A stretch of 64,000 nt of DNA from Paracoccus denitrificans. GTDB taxonomy: Bacteria; Pseudomonadota; Alphaproteobacteria; Rhodobacterales; Rhodobacteraceae. The DNA is taken from assembly GCF_900100045.1 (NCBI RefSeq), contig NZ_FNEA01000005.1, positions 1-64,000 of the forward strand. The letters are read 5' to 3'. The translations under genes were made by a program, and so were the position numbers. The notes below the pieces were generated by a model, which did no database searches, was not told where the DNA came from, and was given only the letters and a program-made list of their open reading frames with translations. This document shows, piece after piece, positions 45,804 to 54,336 of the stretch (within the stretch, counting starts at the first letter, position 1; each line of letters opens with the position of its first letter).

Positions 45804-47057
45804 GTGTTGAAGATCGGTTTTTTCATTCCCGAATTTCCGGGCCAGACCCATATCTTCCTGTGGCGCGAACGACAGGCGCTGGCGGAACTGGGGATCGAGG
45901 CCGAGCTGATCTCGACCCGCCCGCCGCCGCGCGCCATCGCCTCGCACAGCTGGGCCGCCGAGGCGCAGGCCCGGACCCGCTACCTGATACCGCTGGGCAG
46001 CGGGGGCCTGGGCATCGTCGCGGAATTCCTGCGCTCGGGGCCGGCCGGCTGGACTCGTGGGCTGGGTGCGGTGCTGACCGCCGAAGCGCAAGGGCTCAAG
46101 GGGCGGCTGCGGATGCTGGCGCTGCTGGCCATGGGCGCGCGGCTCAAGCGCATCGCCCGCCAGCAGGGCTGGGGTCATGTCCATGTCCACAGCTGTGCCG
46201 ACAGCGCCAATATCGCCATGTTCGCCGAGCGGCTGGGCGGGCCGAGCTACAGCCTGACCCTGCACGGGCCGACGCTGGAGGGCTACGGCCCGAACCAGCG
46301 GCAGAAATGGCGCCATGCGCGTTTCGCCACCATCATCTCGCAATTGCTGGCGGGGGTGGCCGAGCGCGAGATCGGCGCCGACCGCCCCGCCGTGATCAAC
46401 GTGGCGCCGATGGGCGTGGATCTCGACCAGATCCGGCGCCAGGCCCCGTGGCAGCCCCCTGCCCCCGGCGAGCCGCTGCGCATCTTCGCTTGCGGCCGGC
46501 TGAACGCGGTCAAGGGCCATGACCACCTGGTCCGAACGATCGAAATCCTGCGCGCCCGCGGCATCGACGCCCGGCTGGAGATCGCCGGAGAGGACGAGCA
46601 GGGCGGCTCGGGCTATCGCCGCCAGCTCGACGCACTGATCGCCGAAAAAGGCTTGGGCGATGTCGTCACCCTCTTGGGCGCGGTCAGCGAGGAACGGGTG
46701 CGCGAGGGGCTGGAGCGCGCGCATGTCTTTGCCCTGGCCAGCCTGAACGAGGGCATCGCGGTCGCGATCATGGAGGCGATGGCGATGGAGATGCCGGTGG
46801 TCGTCACCGATGTCGGCGGCAATCACGAATTGATCACCTCGGGCCGCGACGCGATCCTGGTGCCGCCCGAGCGGCCCGAGATCATGGCGGACGAGATCGC
46901 CCGCCTTCACGCCGACCCCCAGGAGGCGCAGCGGCTGGCGCAGGCATCCCGCGCCCGCGTCGCCGCCGCGTTCCACCACCGCCGCAGCGCCGAGGCGGTG
47001 GCCGACGGGCTGGCCCGCACCCTGCCCGGCGCACGCGAGGCGCTGACCCGCGCCTGA
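45804..47057 (+). CDS. GT4-family glycosyltransferase (WsaF/colanic-acid-type)
   Basis: Cytoplasmic glycosyltransferase of the GT-B fold, about 417 residues. The N-terminal Rossmann domain starts at KIGFFIPEFPGQTHIFLWRE, and VHVHSCADSANIAMFAERL is the acceptor side. The C-terminal domain has IFACGRLNAVKGHDHLV and the donor-binding E-x7-E region in SLNEGIAVAIMEAMAMEMPVV. Start: a GTG at 45804 has AAGGGG 7 bases upstream, while the ATG at 45744 has no such site and would add 20 Pro/Arg-rich residues. It probably builds a surface polysaccharide; donor and acceptor unknown. Confidence 0.88.
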   Translation: MLKIGFFIPEFPGQTHIFLWRERQALAELGIEAELISTRPPPRAIASHSWAAEAQARTRYLIPLGSGGLGIVAEFLRSGPAGWTRGLGAVLTAEAQGLKGRLRMLALLAMGARLKRIARQQGWGHVHVHSCADSANIAMFAERLGGPSYSLTLHGPTLEGYGPNQRQKWRHARFATIISQLLAGVAEREIGADRPAVINVAPMGVDLDQIRRQAPWQPPAPGEPLRIFACGRLNAVKGHDHLVRTIEILRARGIDARLEIAGEDEQGGSGYRRQLDALIAEKGLGDVVTLLGAVSEERVREGLERAHVFALASLNEGIAVAIMEAMAMEMPVVVTDVGGNHELITSGRDAILVPPERPEIMADEIARLHADPQEAQRLAQASRARVAAAFHHRRSAEAVADGLARTLPGAREALTRA

Positions 47058-47084
47058 CACCCAGAACAAGATCCAGAGGCAAGC

Positions 47085-48902
47085 ATGTTCCAGAATTACG
47101 ACAGCCATTCCGACCCCGCAGCGCATCCGCCCCGGCTGGCCGCACTGCGGCGCGAACTGGCGGCGCGCGAGCTCGACGGCGTCCTGGTGCCGCGCGCCGA
47201 TGCGCATCAGGGGGAATATGTCGCCGCCCGCGATGCGCGGCTGGCCTGGCTGACCGGATTCACCGGCAGCGCCGGCTTCTGCATCGTGACGCCGGACCGC
47301 GCCGGAGTGTTCATCGACGGCCGCTATCGCGTGCAGGTCAAGGCCGAGGTGGACCCGGCGCATTTCACCCCGGTGCCCTGGCCGGAAACCAAGCCCGCCG
47401 AATGGCTGCGCGAAGCCCTGCCCGAAGGCGGGCGCATCGGCTACGACCCCTGGCTGCACACGCGGCGCGAGATCCGCGAGATGGAAAAGGGGCTGGCCGG
47501 CGCGGGCATCGCGCTGATCGCGCTCGAGTCGAACCCTGTCGATGCGATCTGGACCGACCAGCCGGATGCGCCGGTGGGCGCGGTGCTGCTCTGGCCCGAC
47601 GAGACCGCCGGCGAAACGGCGGCCGACAAGCGCACCCGCATCGCCCGCGCGCTGCGCGAGGCCGGGCAGCAGGCGGCGGTGCTGACCCTGCCCGATTCGG
47701 TCTCGTGGCTTCTGAACATCCGCGGCGCCGACGTGCCGAAGAACCCGGTGGTGCAAAGCTTTGCCGTCATCGAGGAAAACGGCCATGTCGCCGTCTTCAC
47801 CAACCCTGCCAAGTTCGGCCCCGAGGTCCGGGCCGCGCTTGGCAACGAGGTCTCGGTGCTGCCGCTGGATGCGCTGACCCCGGCGCTGACCAATCTCGCC
47901 GGCCCGGTCCGGGTCGACCCTGCCAGCGCGCCGGACCGGGTGTTTTCGCTAATCGAAAGCATGAAGACCCCCATCGCCGAGGCGCCGGACCCGGTGATTC
48001 TGCCCAAGGCATGCAAGAACGCCGCCGAGATCGCCGGCATGCGCGCCGCCCATCTGCAAGACGGCGCCGCGGTGACGGAACTGCTGTGCTGGCTGGACGC
48101 CCGTGCGCCGCATCTCGACGCCGAGCCGCTGACCGAGATCGACGTGGCGCAAAAGCTGGAGGCGTTGCGCGTGGCGCGCGGCATCCTCGACATCAGCTTC
48201 GACACCATTTCGGCCACCGGCCCGCATGCCGCGATCCCGCATTACCATGTCGACCGGGCGAGCGACCTGCGCATCCTGCCCGGCCATGTCCTGCTGGTCG
48301 ATTCCGGCGGGCAATACGCCAACGGCACCACCGACATCACCCGCACCCTGCCGATGGGCCCGGTCGATCCGGCCGTGCGCCGGCCCTATACGCGTGTGCT
48401 TCAGGGCATGATCGCCATCTCGCAGGTGCAGTTCCCAAAAGGCGTCGCCGGCTGCCATATCGACGCATTGGCGCGGGCACCGCTGTGGTCCGAGGGCATG
48501 GATTACGACCACGGCACCGGGCACGGCGTCGGCGCCGGGCTGTCGGTGCACGAGGGGCCGGTCAGGATCTCGCGCATTTCGGACATTCCCTTGCAGCCCG
48601 GGATGATCCTGTCGAACGAGCCGGGCTATTACCGCGAGGGCGCATTCGGCATCCGCATCGAGAACCTGATCGTGGTCGAGGAAAAGGGCAGCCCGGACGG
48701 GCGCGAGATGCTGGGCTTCGGCACGCTGACGCTGGCCCCGATCGACCGCAGGCTGATCGAGCCGGGCCTGCTGGCACCGGCCGAGGTCGAATGGCTCGAC
48801 GCCTATCATGCGCGGGTGTGGGAGGAAATCTCGCCCCTGGTCGAAGGCCAGGTGCGCGACTGGCTCCATCGCGCGACGCGGCCGCTTGGCGGCAGCGCCT
48901 GA
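47085..48902 (+). CDS. Aminopeptidase P family protein (M24B)
   Basis: Two-metal peptidase, 605 residues, the long three-domain form related to eukaryotic cytosolic aminopeptidase P, which removes N-terminal residues before proline. Two creatinase-like N-terminal domains (about 15-305) precede the M24 pita-bread domain. The latter shows metal ligands in VDSGGQYANGTTDITRT (two Asp), HGTGHGVGAGL (His) and NEPGYYREGAFGIRIEN (Glu). AGAGGC lies shortly before the ATG at 47085. It follows the glycosyltransferase gene by 27 bases, possibly as a unit. Confidence 0.95.
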   Translation: MFQNYDSHSDPAAHPPRLAALRRELAARELDGVLVPRADAHQGEYVAARDARLAWLTGFTGSAGFCIVTPDRAGVFIDGRYRVQVKAEVDPAHFTPVPWPETKPAEWLREALPEGGRIGYDPWLHTRREIREMEKGLAGAGIALIALESNPVDAIWTDQPDAPVGAVLLWPDETAGETAADKRTRIARALREAGQQAAVLTLPDSVSWLLNIRGADVPKNPVVQSFAVIEENGHVAVFTNPAKFGPEVRAALGNEVSVLPLDALTPALTNLAGPVRVDPASAPDRVFSLIESMKTPIAEAPDPVILPKACKNAAEIAGMRAAHLQDGAAVTELLCWLDARAPHLDAEPLTEIDVAQKLEALRVARGILDISFDTISATGPHAAIPHYHVDRASDLRILPGHVLLVDSGGQYANGTTDITRTLPMGPVDPAVRRPYTRVLQGMIAISQVQFPKGVAGCHIDALARAPLWSEGMDYDHGTGHGVGAGLSVHEGPVRISRISDIPLQPGMILSNEPGYYREGAFGIRIENLIVVEEKGSPDGREMLGFGTLTLAPIDRRLIEPGLLAPAEVEWLDAYHARVWEEISPLVEGQVRDWLHRATRPLGGSA

Positions 48903-48910
48903 AGACCGGC

Positions 48911-48940
48911 GCCTTCACCGTTTCCCAAATTACTCACCGG
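48911..48940 (+). repeat. Diverged copy of the 24-bp repeat
   Basis: This segment aligns with the left arm at 48984-49007 and its flank (TTTCCCAAATTACTCAC against TTCCCCAAATACTCAT) with one inserted base and several changes, showing that the repeat exists in more than one state here. Confidence 0.4.
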
Positions 48941-48983
48941 ACGATGCAGCCAGCACGGCCTCGCCCGGTGGGCCACCCTCCGG

Positions 48984-49057
48984 CTTCTCTGTTCCCCAAA
49001 TACTCATACGGCCGTGCCCGGAGGCGCGGTTGCATGAGTATTTGGGGAACAGAGAAG
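48984..49057. repeat. Perfect 24-bp inverted repeat between convergent genes
   Basis: Bases 48984-49007 and 49034-49057 are exact reverse complements, 24 bp each, around a 26-base spacer. The core is CCCCAAATACTCAT/ATGAGTATTTGGGG, AT-richer than the genome. It lies between the stops of the aminopeptidase P and DUF475 genes, where a two-way terminator or REP-like element is expected. I recall similar AAATACTC-type intergenic repeats in Rhodobacterales. Confidence 0.7.
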
Positions 49058-49092
49058 ACAGGACTCGCCGCGCCCGACCGGCTGCGGTTGGA

Positions 49093-50139
49093 TCAGCCGT
49101 GCGGGTGGCGGCGACGCCAGGCCAGCGAACTGAGAAAGGCCATGCCGATGAAGCAGGCACCCAGAAGGCCGGTGACCACCTCGGGGATCGGCCGCAGGGT
49201 CTGGACGAACATCAGGATCGACAGCACGAAGATCGACCAGAAGGCGCCGTGCTCCAGATAGCGGAAGGCGGCAAGCGTGCCGCGCTCGACCAGCATCACC
49301 GTCATCGAGCGCACATACATCGCGCCGATGCCCAGGCCGATGGCGATCAGGAACAGGTTCTGCGTCAGCGCGAAGGCGCCGATCACCCCGTCGAAGCTGA
49401 AGGACGCGTCCAGCACCTCGAGATAGAGGAAGGCGCCGAAGCCGCCGCGCGCCATGTCGGCGGGCTGCGGTGCGCCGCCCCAACGGTCGAGCACATGGCC
49501 AAGCATGTCCACCAGCAGATAGGTAATCACCCCCCAGATCGCGGCGATGATGAAGGCATGCTCCTTTTCCGCCGGCAATTGGCCGACGATCACCAGCATG
49601 CAGACCAGCACGAAGCCGACCTCCATGCCGCGAATCTCGCCCAGCTTGCGCAGCGCGGCCTCGACGCCCTTGATCCAGTCGACGTCCTTGGCCTCGTCGA
49701 AGAAGTAGTTCAGCGCCACCAGCATCAGGAACGAGCCGCCGAAGGCCGCGATGGGCAGGTGCGCCTCGTGGATGATGCGGGAATATTCCTGCGGCTGGGT
49801 GGCGGCCAGGCGAATGGCCTCCCATGGCGCCAGATGCGCGGCGATGACCACCACCAGCAGCGGAAAGATCACCCGCATGCCGAAGACCGCGATCAGGATG
49901 CCCCAGGTCAGGAAGCGGCGCTGCCATTTCGGGGTCATCTGCTTGAGCTTGTTGGCATTGACGATGGCGTTGTCGAAGGAAAGCGAGATTTCCAGCACCG
50001 CGAGGATGCCGGCGATCAGGAAGAAGGCCAGCGCCCCCGAGCCGGTGCCGTGATATTCCCAGCCCAGAAACGCGGCGAGCGCCAGGCCCGCGCCGGTGAC
50101 GATGAAGGGCCAGGTCATGTAGCTGAGGGTGGATCTCAT
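49093..50139 (-). CDS. DUF475 family membrane protein (TerC superfamily)
   Basis: Integral membrane protein of 348 residues with about seven to nine helices. DUF475 belongs to the TerC superfamily: the repeated acidic helices are visible in LEISLSFDNAIVNANKLK (about 49-66) and LEVLDASFSFDGVIGAFALT (about 242-261), where Asp and Glu probably contact a metal ion. Related TerC proteins take part in tellurite resistance or manganese export. AGGGGAAGCCC precedes the ATG at 50139. Ion specificity cannot be assigned from sequence. Confidence 0.9.
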   Translation of the reverse strand: MRSTLSYMTWPFIVTGAGLALAAFLGWEYHGTGSGALAFFLIAGILAVLEISLSFDNAIVNANKLKQMTPKWQRRFLTWGILIAVFGMRVIFPLLVVVIAAHLAPWEAIRLAATQPQEYSRIIHEAHLPIAAFGGSFLMLVALNYFFDEAKDVDWIKGVEAALRKLGEIRGMEVGFVLVCMLVIVGQLPAEKEHAFIIAAIWGVITYLLVDMLGHVLDRWGGAPQPADMARGGFGAFLYLEVLDASFSFDGVIGAFALTQNLFLIAIGLGIGAMYVRSMTVMLVERGTLAAFRYLEHGAFWSIFVLSILMFVQTLRPIPEVVTGLLGACFIGMAFLSSLAWRRRHPHG

Positions 50140-50254
50140 GGGCTTCCCCTTCCTGCGGCTCGTGCCTTTCGGTCTTAGGCGCTGCCCGGAGGGCGGGCAA
50201 GGCGGGTGGGCGCAGGGCTGCCTTGCACGCAGCCCGCGATATGGCTACCGATCT

Positions 50255-51481
50255 TCAGGCGCGGACCAGCACCGCCAGGTCGGCGACATTGGTGCCGGTG
50301 GCGCCGGTCACCACCAGCGCATCGCCGGCCGCCAGCGCCGGAGTCGAATCGTTCCTGGCCAGCGCCGCTGCGGGATCGATGCCGCCCGCCCGGATCGCCG
50401 CCGGCGTGCCGGGACCGACCAGCCCGCCCGCCGCCTCGCCCGGGCCGTCGCGCCCGTCGCTGCCGACCGAGGCAAAAGCCCAGTCGAAATCCACCGGCTG
50501 CGCCTCGGCCAGCAGCGCCAGGCGCAAGGCGAGTTCCTGGTTGCGCCCGCCCATGCCGTCGCCGACCAGCTTCACCGTCGTCTCGCCGCCAAAGGCCAGC
50601 GCCTGGCCGGACCGCAACCCCGACGCCAGCGCCCAGATCGCCCGCGCGCAATCCTGCACGTCGCCCTCAAGCGGGATCGGCGCGGGATCGGCCCCCGCCT
50701 CGACCATGGCCGCGACCGAAAGCGCGTTCGAGCCGACGAGGATGTTCCTGGCCCGCGGCAAGGCGCGGCGATCCTCGGGGCGAAGCAGCGCTGCCCGCGC
50801 CGCCTCGGGCATCCGCTCCCAGATGCCCAGCGATTGCGCCAGATCGGCAGCCTGCGCGCGCGTGCCGACCGGCGCCACCGTCGGCCCCGAAGCGATGACC
50901 CGCAGGTCGTCCCCCGGCACGTCCGACAGGATCAACGCCGTCAGCGGCGCCCGCGACAGCCGCAGCCAGCCGCCGCCCTTGAGCCGCGACAGGCCCTGGC
51001 GGATCAGGTTCACCTGCGCAATATCCGCCCCCGAGGCCAGAAGCAGCCGGTTCACCGCCTGCTTGTCGGCCAGCGTCATGCCCTCGGCCGGCGCCGGCAG
51101 CATCGCCGAGCCGCCGCCCGAGATCAGCGCCAGCACCCGGTCCTGCGGCCCGCTGGCCGAGAGCATGGCGATCACCGCCTCGGCGGCTGCCGCGCCATCC
51201 GCGTCGGGTTGCGGATGGCCGGCACGCATGACCCGCGCACCCGCCAGCGCCGCGTCGTTGCCGGCATTGGTCACCACCAGTGCCTCGGCCCCCGGCAGCG
51301 CCTCCAGCGCCGCCCCGGCCATCGCCCGGGCGGCCTTGCCCAGCGCGATCACCAGCCAGCGCCCGCCCGGCCCCGGCGGATCGGCCAGCACTTCGCCCAT
51401 GCCGCGCACCACCGCCGCCCCCGGATCGGCTGCAGCGATGCCGGCGCGGATCAACGCCATCGCACGGTCGCGCGGCGCCAT
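50255..51481 (-). CDS. Glycerate 2-kinase, MOFRL/GckA (TtuD) family
   Basis: Kinase of 408 residues in the class that phosphorylates D-glycerate to 2-phosphoglycerate. LVIALGKAARAMAGAAL near 43-59, LALISGGGSAMLPAPAEGMTLADK and SDVPGDDLRVIASGPT are typical, and the MOFRL domain forms the C-terminus (GGRNQELALRLAL, then VTGATGTNVADL). Its ATG overlaps the stop of the hydroxyacid dehydrogenase gene (TGATG). Together the two would turn hydroxypyruvate or glyoxylate-derived tartronate semialdehyde metabolites into glycolytic intermediates. Confidence 0.93.
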   Translation of the reverse strand: MAPRDRAMALIRAGIAAADPGAAVVRGMGEVLADPPGPGGRWLVIALGKAARAMAGAALEALPGAEALVVTNAGNDAALAGARVMRAGHPQPDADGAAAAEAVIAMLSASGPQDRVLALISGGGSAMLPAPAEGMTLADKQAVNRLLLASGADIAQVNLIRQGLSRLKGGGWLRLSRAPLTALILSDVPGDDLRVIASGPTVAPVGTRAQAADLAQSLGIWERMPEAARAALLRPEDRRALPRARNILVGSNALSVAAMVEAGADPAPIPLEGDVQDCARAIWALASGLRSGQALAFGGETTVKLVGDGMGGRNQELALRLALLAEAQPVDFDWAFASVGSDGRDGPGEAAGGLVGPGTPAAIRAGGIDPAAALARNDSTPALAAGDALVVTGATGTNVADLAVLVRA

Positions 51482-52431
51482 CAGTTCACCCGGTCGGGCA
51501 GCGCCTGCCCCTCGGCAAAGGCGACGAGATTGTTCATCGCCCGCATCGCCATGGCGGTGCGCACCTCTTCGGCGGCAGTGCCCAGATGCGGCAGCAGCGT
51601 CACGTTCTCCATGGCGCAGAGCGCAGGCGACACCCTCGGCTCGAACTCATAGACATCCAGCCCCGCCCCGGCGATACGGCCTTGGGCCAGCGCCTCGGCC
51701 AGCGCCGCCTCCTCGACCACGTCACCGCGGGCGATGTTGATGAGGTAGGAGCGCGGCCCCAGCCGCTCCAGTTCATGCGCGCCGATCATGTGCCGGGTCT
51801 CGGCCCCGCCAGGAACGGCGATGATGGCGAAATCCGACTGAACCAGCAACTCGTCCAGGTCGGCCACCTGCCGGGCCGGGAAGTCCAGAGACGAGACCAC
51901 CGAGCGGTTGTGGAACAGCACCTCCATGCCGAAGCCGAAATGGCAGCGCCGTGCAATGGCCTTGCCGATGCGGCCCATGCCGATGATGCCGACCGTGCAG
52001 CCGGTGACATGGCGGCCCAGCAGTTGCGTCGGCTCCCAGCCGGTCCATTCGCCGCGGCGCAACAGCCGCTCACCCTCGCCCGCCCGGCGCGCGGTCATCA
52101 GGATCAGGGTCAGGGCGATGTCGGCGGTGGCCTCGGTCACGGCATCGGGCGTATTGGTCACGGCGATGCCGGCCGCTGCGGCGGCGGCCACGTCGATGTG
52201 GTTGTAGCCGGCGCCGAAATTGGCCAGCAGCCTGCAGCGCGGCTGGCCCTGGAACGCCTCGGCGGTAAAGCGGTCGCCCAGCGTCGGCATGATCGCGTCG
52301 TAATCGGCCAGCGCCTTCGCCGCCTCATCGACGCCGAGCCCGTCCTTGCGATCCAGGATCTCGGTCTCGAACCGGGCCGACAGCGCATGTTCCGCCGCCT
52401 GCGTCATGCGGCGCGTCACCAGAAGCTTCAT
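51481..52431 (-). CDS. D-2-hydroxyacid dehydrogenase (glyoxylate/hydroxypyruvate reductase type)
   Basis: NAD(P)-dependent dehydrogenase, 316 residues. The Rossmann motif GIIGMGRIGKAIARR is near 148-162. Catalytic residues sit in INIARGDVVEE (Arg), the YEFEP region (Glu) and LLPHLGTAAEEVR (His). The most likely substrates are glyoxylate and hydroxypyruvate, giving D-glycerate for the kinase encoded next. The ATG at 52431 overlaps the stop of csaA (TGATG) and has AGGATG upstream. The reading frame runs further upstream but codes there for CsaA in another frame. Confidence 0.93.
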   Translation of the reverse strand: MKLLVTRRMTQAAEHALSARFETEILDRKDGLGVDEAAKALADYDAIMPTLGDRFTAEAFQGQPRCRLLANFGAGYNHIDVAAAAAAGIAVTNTPDAVTEATADIALTLILMTARRAGEGERLLRRGEWTGWEPTQLLGRHVTGCTVGIIGMGRIGKAIARRCHFGFGMEVLFHNRSVVSSLDFPARQVADLDELLVQSDFAIIAVPGGAETRHMIGAHELERLGPRSYLINIARGDVVEEAALAEALAQGRIAGAGLDVYEFEPRVSPALCAMENVTLLPHLGTAAEEVRTAMAMRAMNNLVAFAEGQALPDRVN

Positions 52432-52772
52432 CAATACATCCTCCCCCCGACGGGCACCTCGCGGTCGGGGCCGATCAGCACGACCTCGCCATCTTCGTCC
52501 GGCAGGCCCAGAACCAGAACCTCGGACATGAAGGGGCCGATCTGGCGCGGCGGGAAGTTCACCACCGCCAGCACCTGCCGGCCGACCAGCCCGTCCGGCG
52601 CATAATGCCGGGTGATCTGGGCCGAGCTTTTCCGCTCGCCGATCCCGGGCCCGAAATCCAGCCACAGCTTGAAGGCCGGGCGCCGCGCCTCGGGAAAGGG
52701 CTCGGCACGGGTGATGCGGCCGACGCGGATCTCGACCTTCTCGAAATCCGCCCAGGCGATGGGATCGCTCAT
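52431..52772 (-). CDS. csaA: CsaA-type tRNA-binding domain protein
   Basis: Small OB-fold protein, 113 residues, the size of CsaA. The tRNA-binding domain shows FEKVEIRVGRITRAEPFPEARRP at the front, SSAQITRHY in the middle and VNFPPRQIGPFMSEVLVLG at the end. CsaA proteins act as export-related chaperones in Bacillus and bind tRNA or peptides. Here the gene overlaps proC by four bases (ATGA) and the following dehydrogenase by one, so all are translated as one unit. Confidence 0.92.
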   Translation of the reverse strand: MSDPIAWADFEKVEIRVGRITRAEPFPEARRPAFKLWLDFGPGIGERKSSAQITRHYAPDGLVGRQVLAVVNFPPRQIGPFMSEVLVLGLPDEDGEVVLIGPDREVPVGGRMY

Positions 52773-53572
52773 TTTCCCAACTCCCGTCCCCGCGCGGCGG
52801 CTGCCGCGATGGTGCGGCGCATCAGGGACGGCAGGCCGGTCCCGGGGTCCATCAGCTCCTTCAGGCCCGCAGCCGTGGTGCCGCCGGGCGAGGTCACGGC
52901 CTCGCGCAGCTTTGCGGGATCCTCGTCTTCATGCACGGCCAGCGCGCCCGCCCCGGCAACGGTCGCCCGCGCCAGTTCCAGCGCCAAGGCCGCAGGCAGC
53001 CCCTCGGCCTCGCCCGCCGCCGCCATGGCCTCGATCATGTGAAAGACATAGGCCGGACCCGAACCGGAAAGCGCCGTCACCGCATCCATCTGCGCCTCGC
53101 CCTCCAGCCGCACGACGCGGCCGACGGAGGACAGCAGCGCCTCTGCCAGCGCCATCTCGGCATCGCCGGCCCTGGCATTGCCGACGATGGCGGTGATGCC
53201 CTGGCCGATGGCGGCCGGCGTGTTCGGCATGGCCCGCACGATGGGCGCGGCCGGAAAGGCCGCCTCATAGGCGCCAAGCGTCACCCCCGCCGCGACCGAG
53301 ACCACCAGCGTTCCCGCCCCGACCGAAAGCCGGGGCAGCACATCCGCCATCATCTGCGGCTTGACGGCGATCACCAGCACGGCGGGATCCTCGGGCAGCT
53401 TTCCGTTTACCCAAATACCCATATCCGACAGTTCCGCCCGGGGATGCGGGTCGATCACATGCACCGCCCCCGCAGCCAGCCCGTTCTTCAGCCAGCCGTC
53501 CAGAAGCGCGCCGCCCATCCGCCCACAACCGACCAGCACCAGCCCGCGCGCATTCAGAACCGAAAAATCCAT
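52769..53572 (-). CDS. proC: Pyrroline-5-carboxylate reductase
   Basis: Last enzyme of proline synthesis, 267 residues. The NAD(P)-binding motif VGCGRMGGALLDGWL is near 14-28, VLVIAVKPQMM near 67, and the signature MDAVTALSGSGPAYVFHMIEAM (about 155-176, in parts) plus SPGGTTAAGL at the C-terminus. GGGGGCAGGGC precedes the ATG at 53572. The stretch coding for DMGIWVNGKL (near 51-60) resembles the intergenic 24-bp repeat at 18 of 24 positions, so this loop may derive from that element. Confidence 0.95.
   Translation of the reverse strand: MDFSVLNARGLVLVGCGRMGGALLDGWLKNGLAAGAVHVIDPHPRAELSDMGIWVNGKLPEDPAVLVIAVKPQMMADVLPRLSVGAGTLVVSVAAGVTLGAYEAAFPAAPIVRAMPNTPAAIGQGITAIVGNARAGDAEMALAEALLSSVGRVVRLEGEAQMDAVTALSGSGPAYVFHMIEAMAAAGEAEGLPAALALELARATVAGAGALAVHEDEDPAKLREAVTSPGGTTAAGLKELMDPGTGLPSLMRRTIAAAAARGRELGK
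53399..53422. repeat. Repeat-like segment inside proC
   Basis: These 24 bases match the left arm of the repeat at 48984-49007 in 18 positions, including CCCAAATAC. They fall in a surface-loop region of ProC. The match could be chance given its short length. Confidence 0.25.
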
Positions 53573-53610
53573 GCCCTGCCCCCTGCCTTGGCCCGCGCGA
53601 AGGCGGGAAT

Positions 53611-54111
53611 TCAGGCGCGACCGTAGGCCTCGGACATGGCGATGTCCATGGCCGCCTCGGGCGTGGCATCGCCCCAGCAGGCCAGTTGGAAACAGGGATA
53701 GAACCGTTCGCAGGCCAGGATGGCATTGCCGATCATCTGGTCGATCTGCTCCGGGCTGGCGATGGCTTCGCCCGACAGCACCAGGCCGTAGCGCCAGACC
53801 ATCAGCTTCTGCGGCGCCCAGAAGGTGAAGCCGCCGTCCCAGACCTGGTCGTTGGCAAGGTTCAGGACCTCGTAGAGCGCCGGCAGCGTCTCGGCCGGAG
53901 GGTCCATGTCGAAGGTGCAGATCAGCCGCAGCACCTCGTCGCGCTGCGACCAGGCCAGCGTGATCGAATAGGTGCGCCATTGGCCCTCGACCGCCATCGC
54001 GATCTGGTCCTCGGCCAGTCGGTCGAAATCCCATTCGTGATGCGTCGCGACGGTTTCCACGATATCGATGGGATGGATGTCATCGCTATGGATGAAGTCC
54101 AGCTGTGCCAT
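53611..54111 (-). CDS. YbjN domain protein
   Basis: Cytoplasmic protein of 166 residues with the YbjN fold, which resembles type III secretion chaperones. The family pattern is visible: IVETVATHHEWDFDRLAEDQIAMAVEGQW in the first third, LICTFDMDPP in the middle and LVLSGEAIASPEQIDQMI before the end. YbjN proteins affect stress tolerance and motility in enterobacteria by an unknown mechanism. It lies 38 bases upstream of proC on the same strand, so it may be the first gene of that operon. Confidence 0.88.
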   Translation of the reverse strand: MAQLDFIHSDDIHPIDIVETVATHHEWDFDRLAEDQIAMAVEGQWRTYSITLAWSQRDEVLRLICTFDMDPPAETLPALYEVLNLANDQVWDGGFTFWAPQKLMVWRYGLVLSGEAIASPEQIDQMIGNAILACERFYPCFQLACWGDATPEAAMDIAMSEAYGRA

Positions 54112-54336
54112 ATCCTGTCCCCCTGCCTGTCTGAGAGCGGGGCAAGGTCAAAACCCCAACCCTTGGTGGCCCAGACTACACCCGGCGTAGCCCCCGGGAT
54201 GTGCCTACAACATATCGTGTGCCGGTTCCACGAGGGTGTAAAGCGAAAATTCCGTTACCGGATCGCGACAGCCAACCTCCGCCGCTTGACCGCCGGCTTC
54301 CGTGCAGGTTCAAGGACGCGCAAGGAGGACTTTGGC

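Noticed and set aside
54112-54336. Cobalamin riboswitch in front of cobC
   Set aside because: Looked for because of the 225-base leader before a B12 gene. GGTTCC and AAAGCGAA are present, but the B12-box core (GCCACTG) and the usual spacing are missing.
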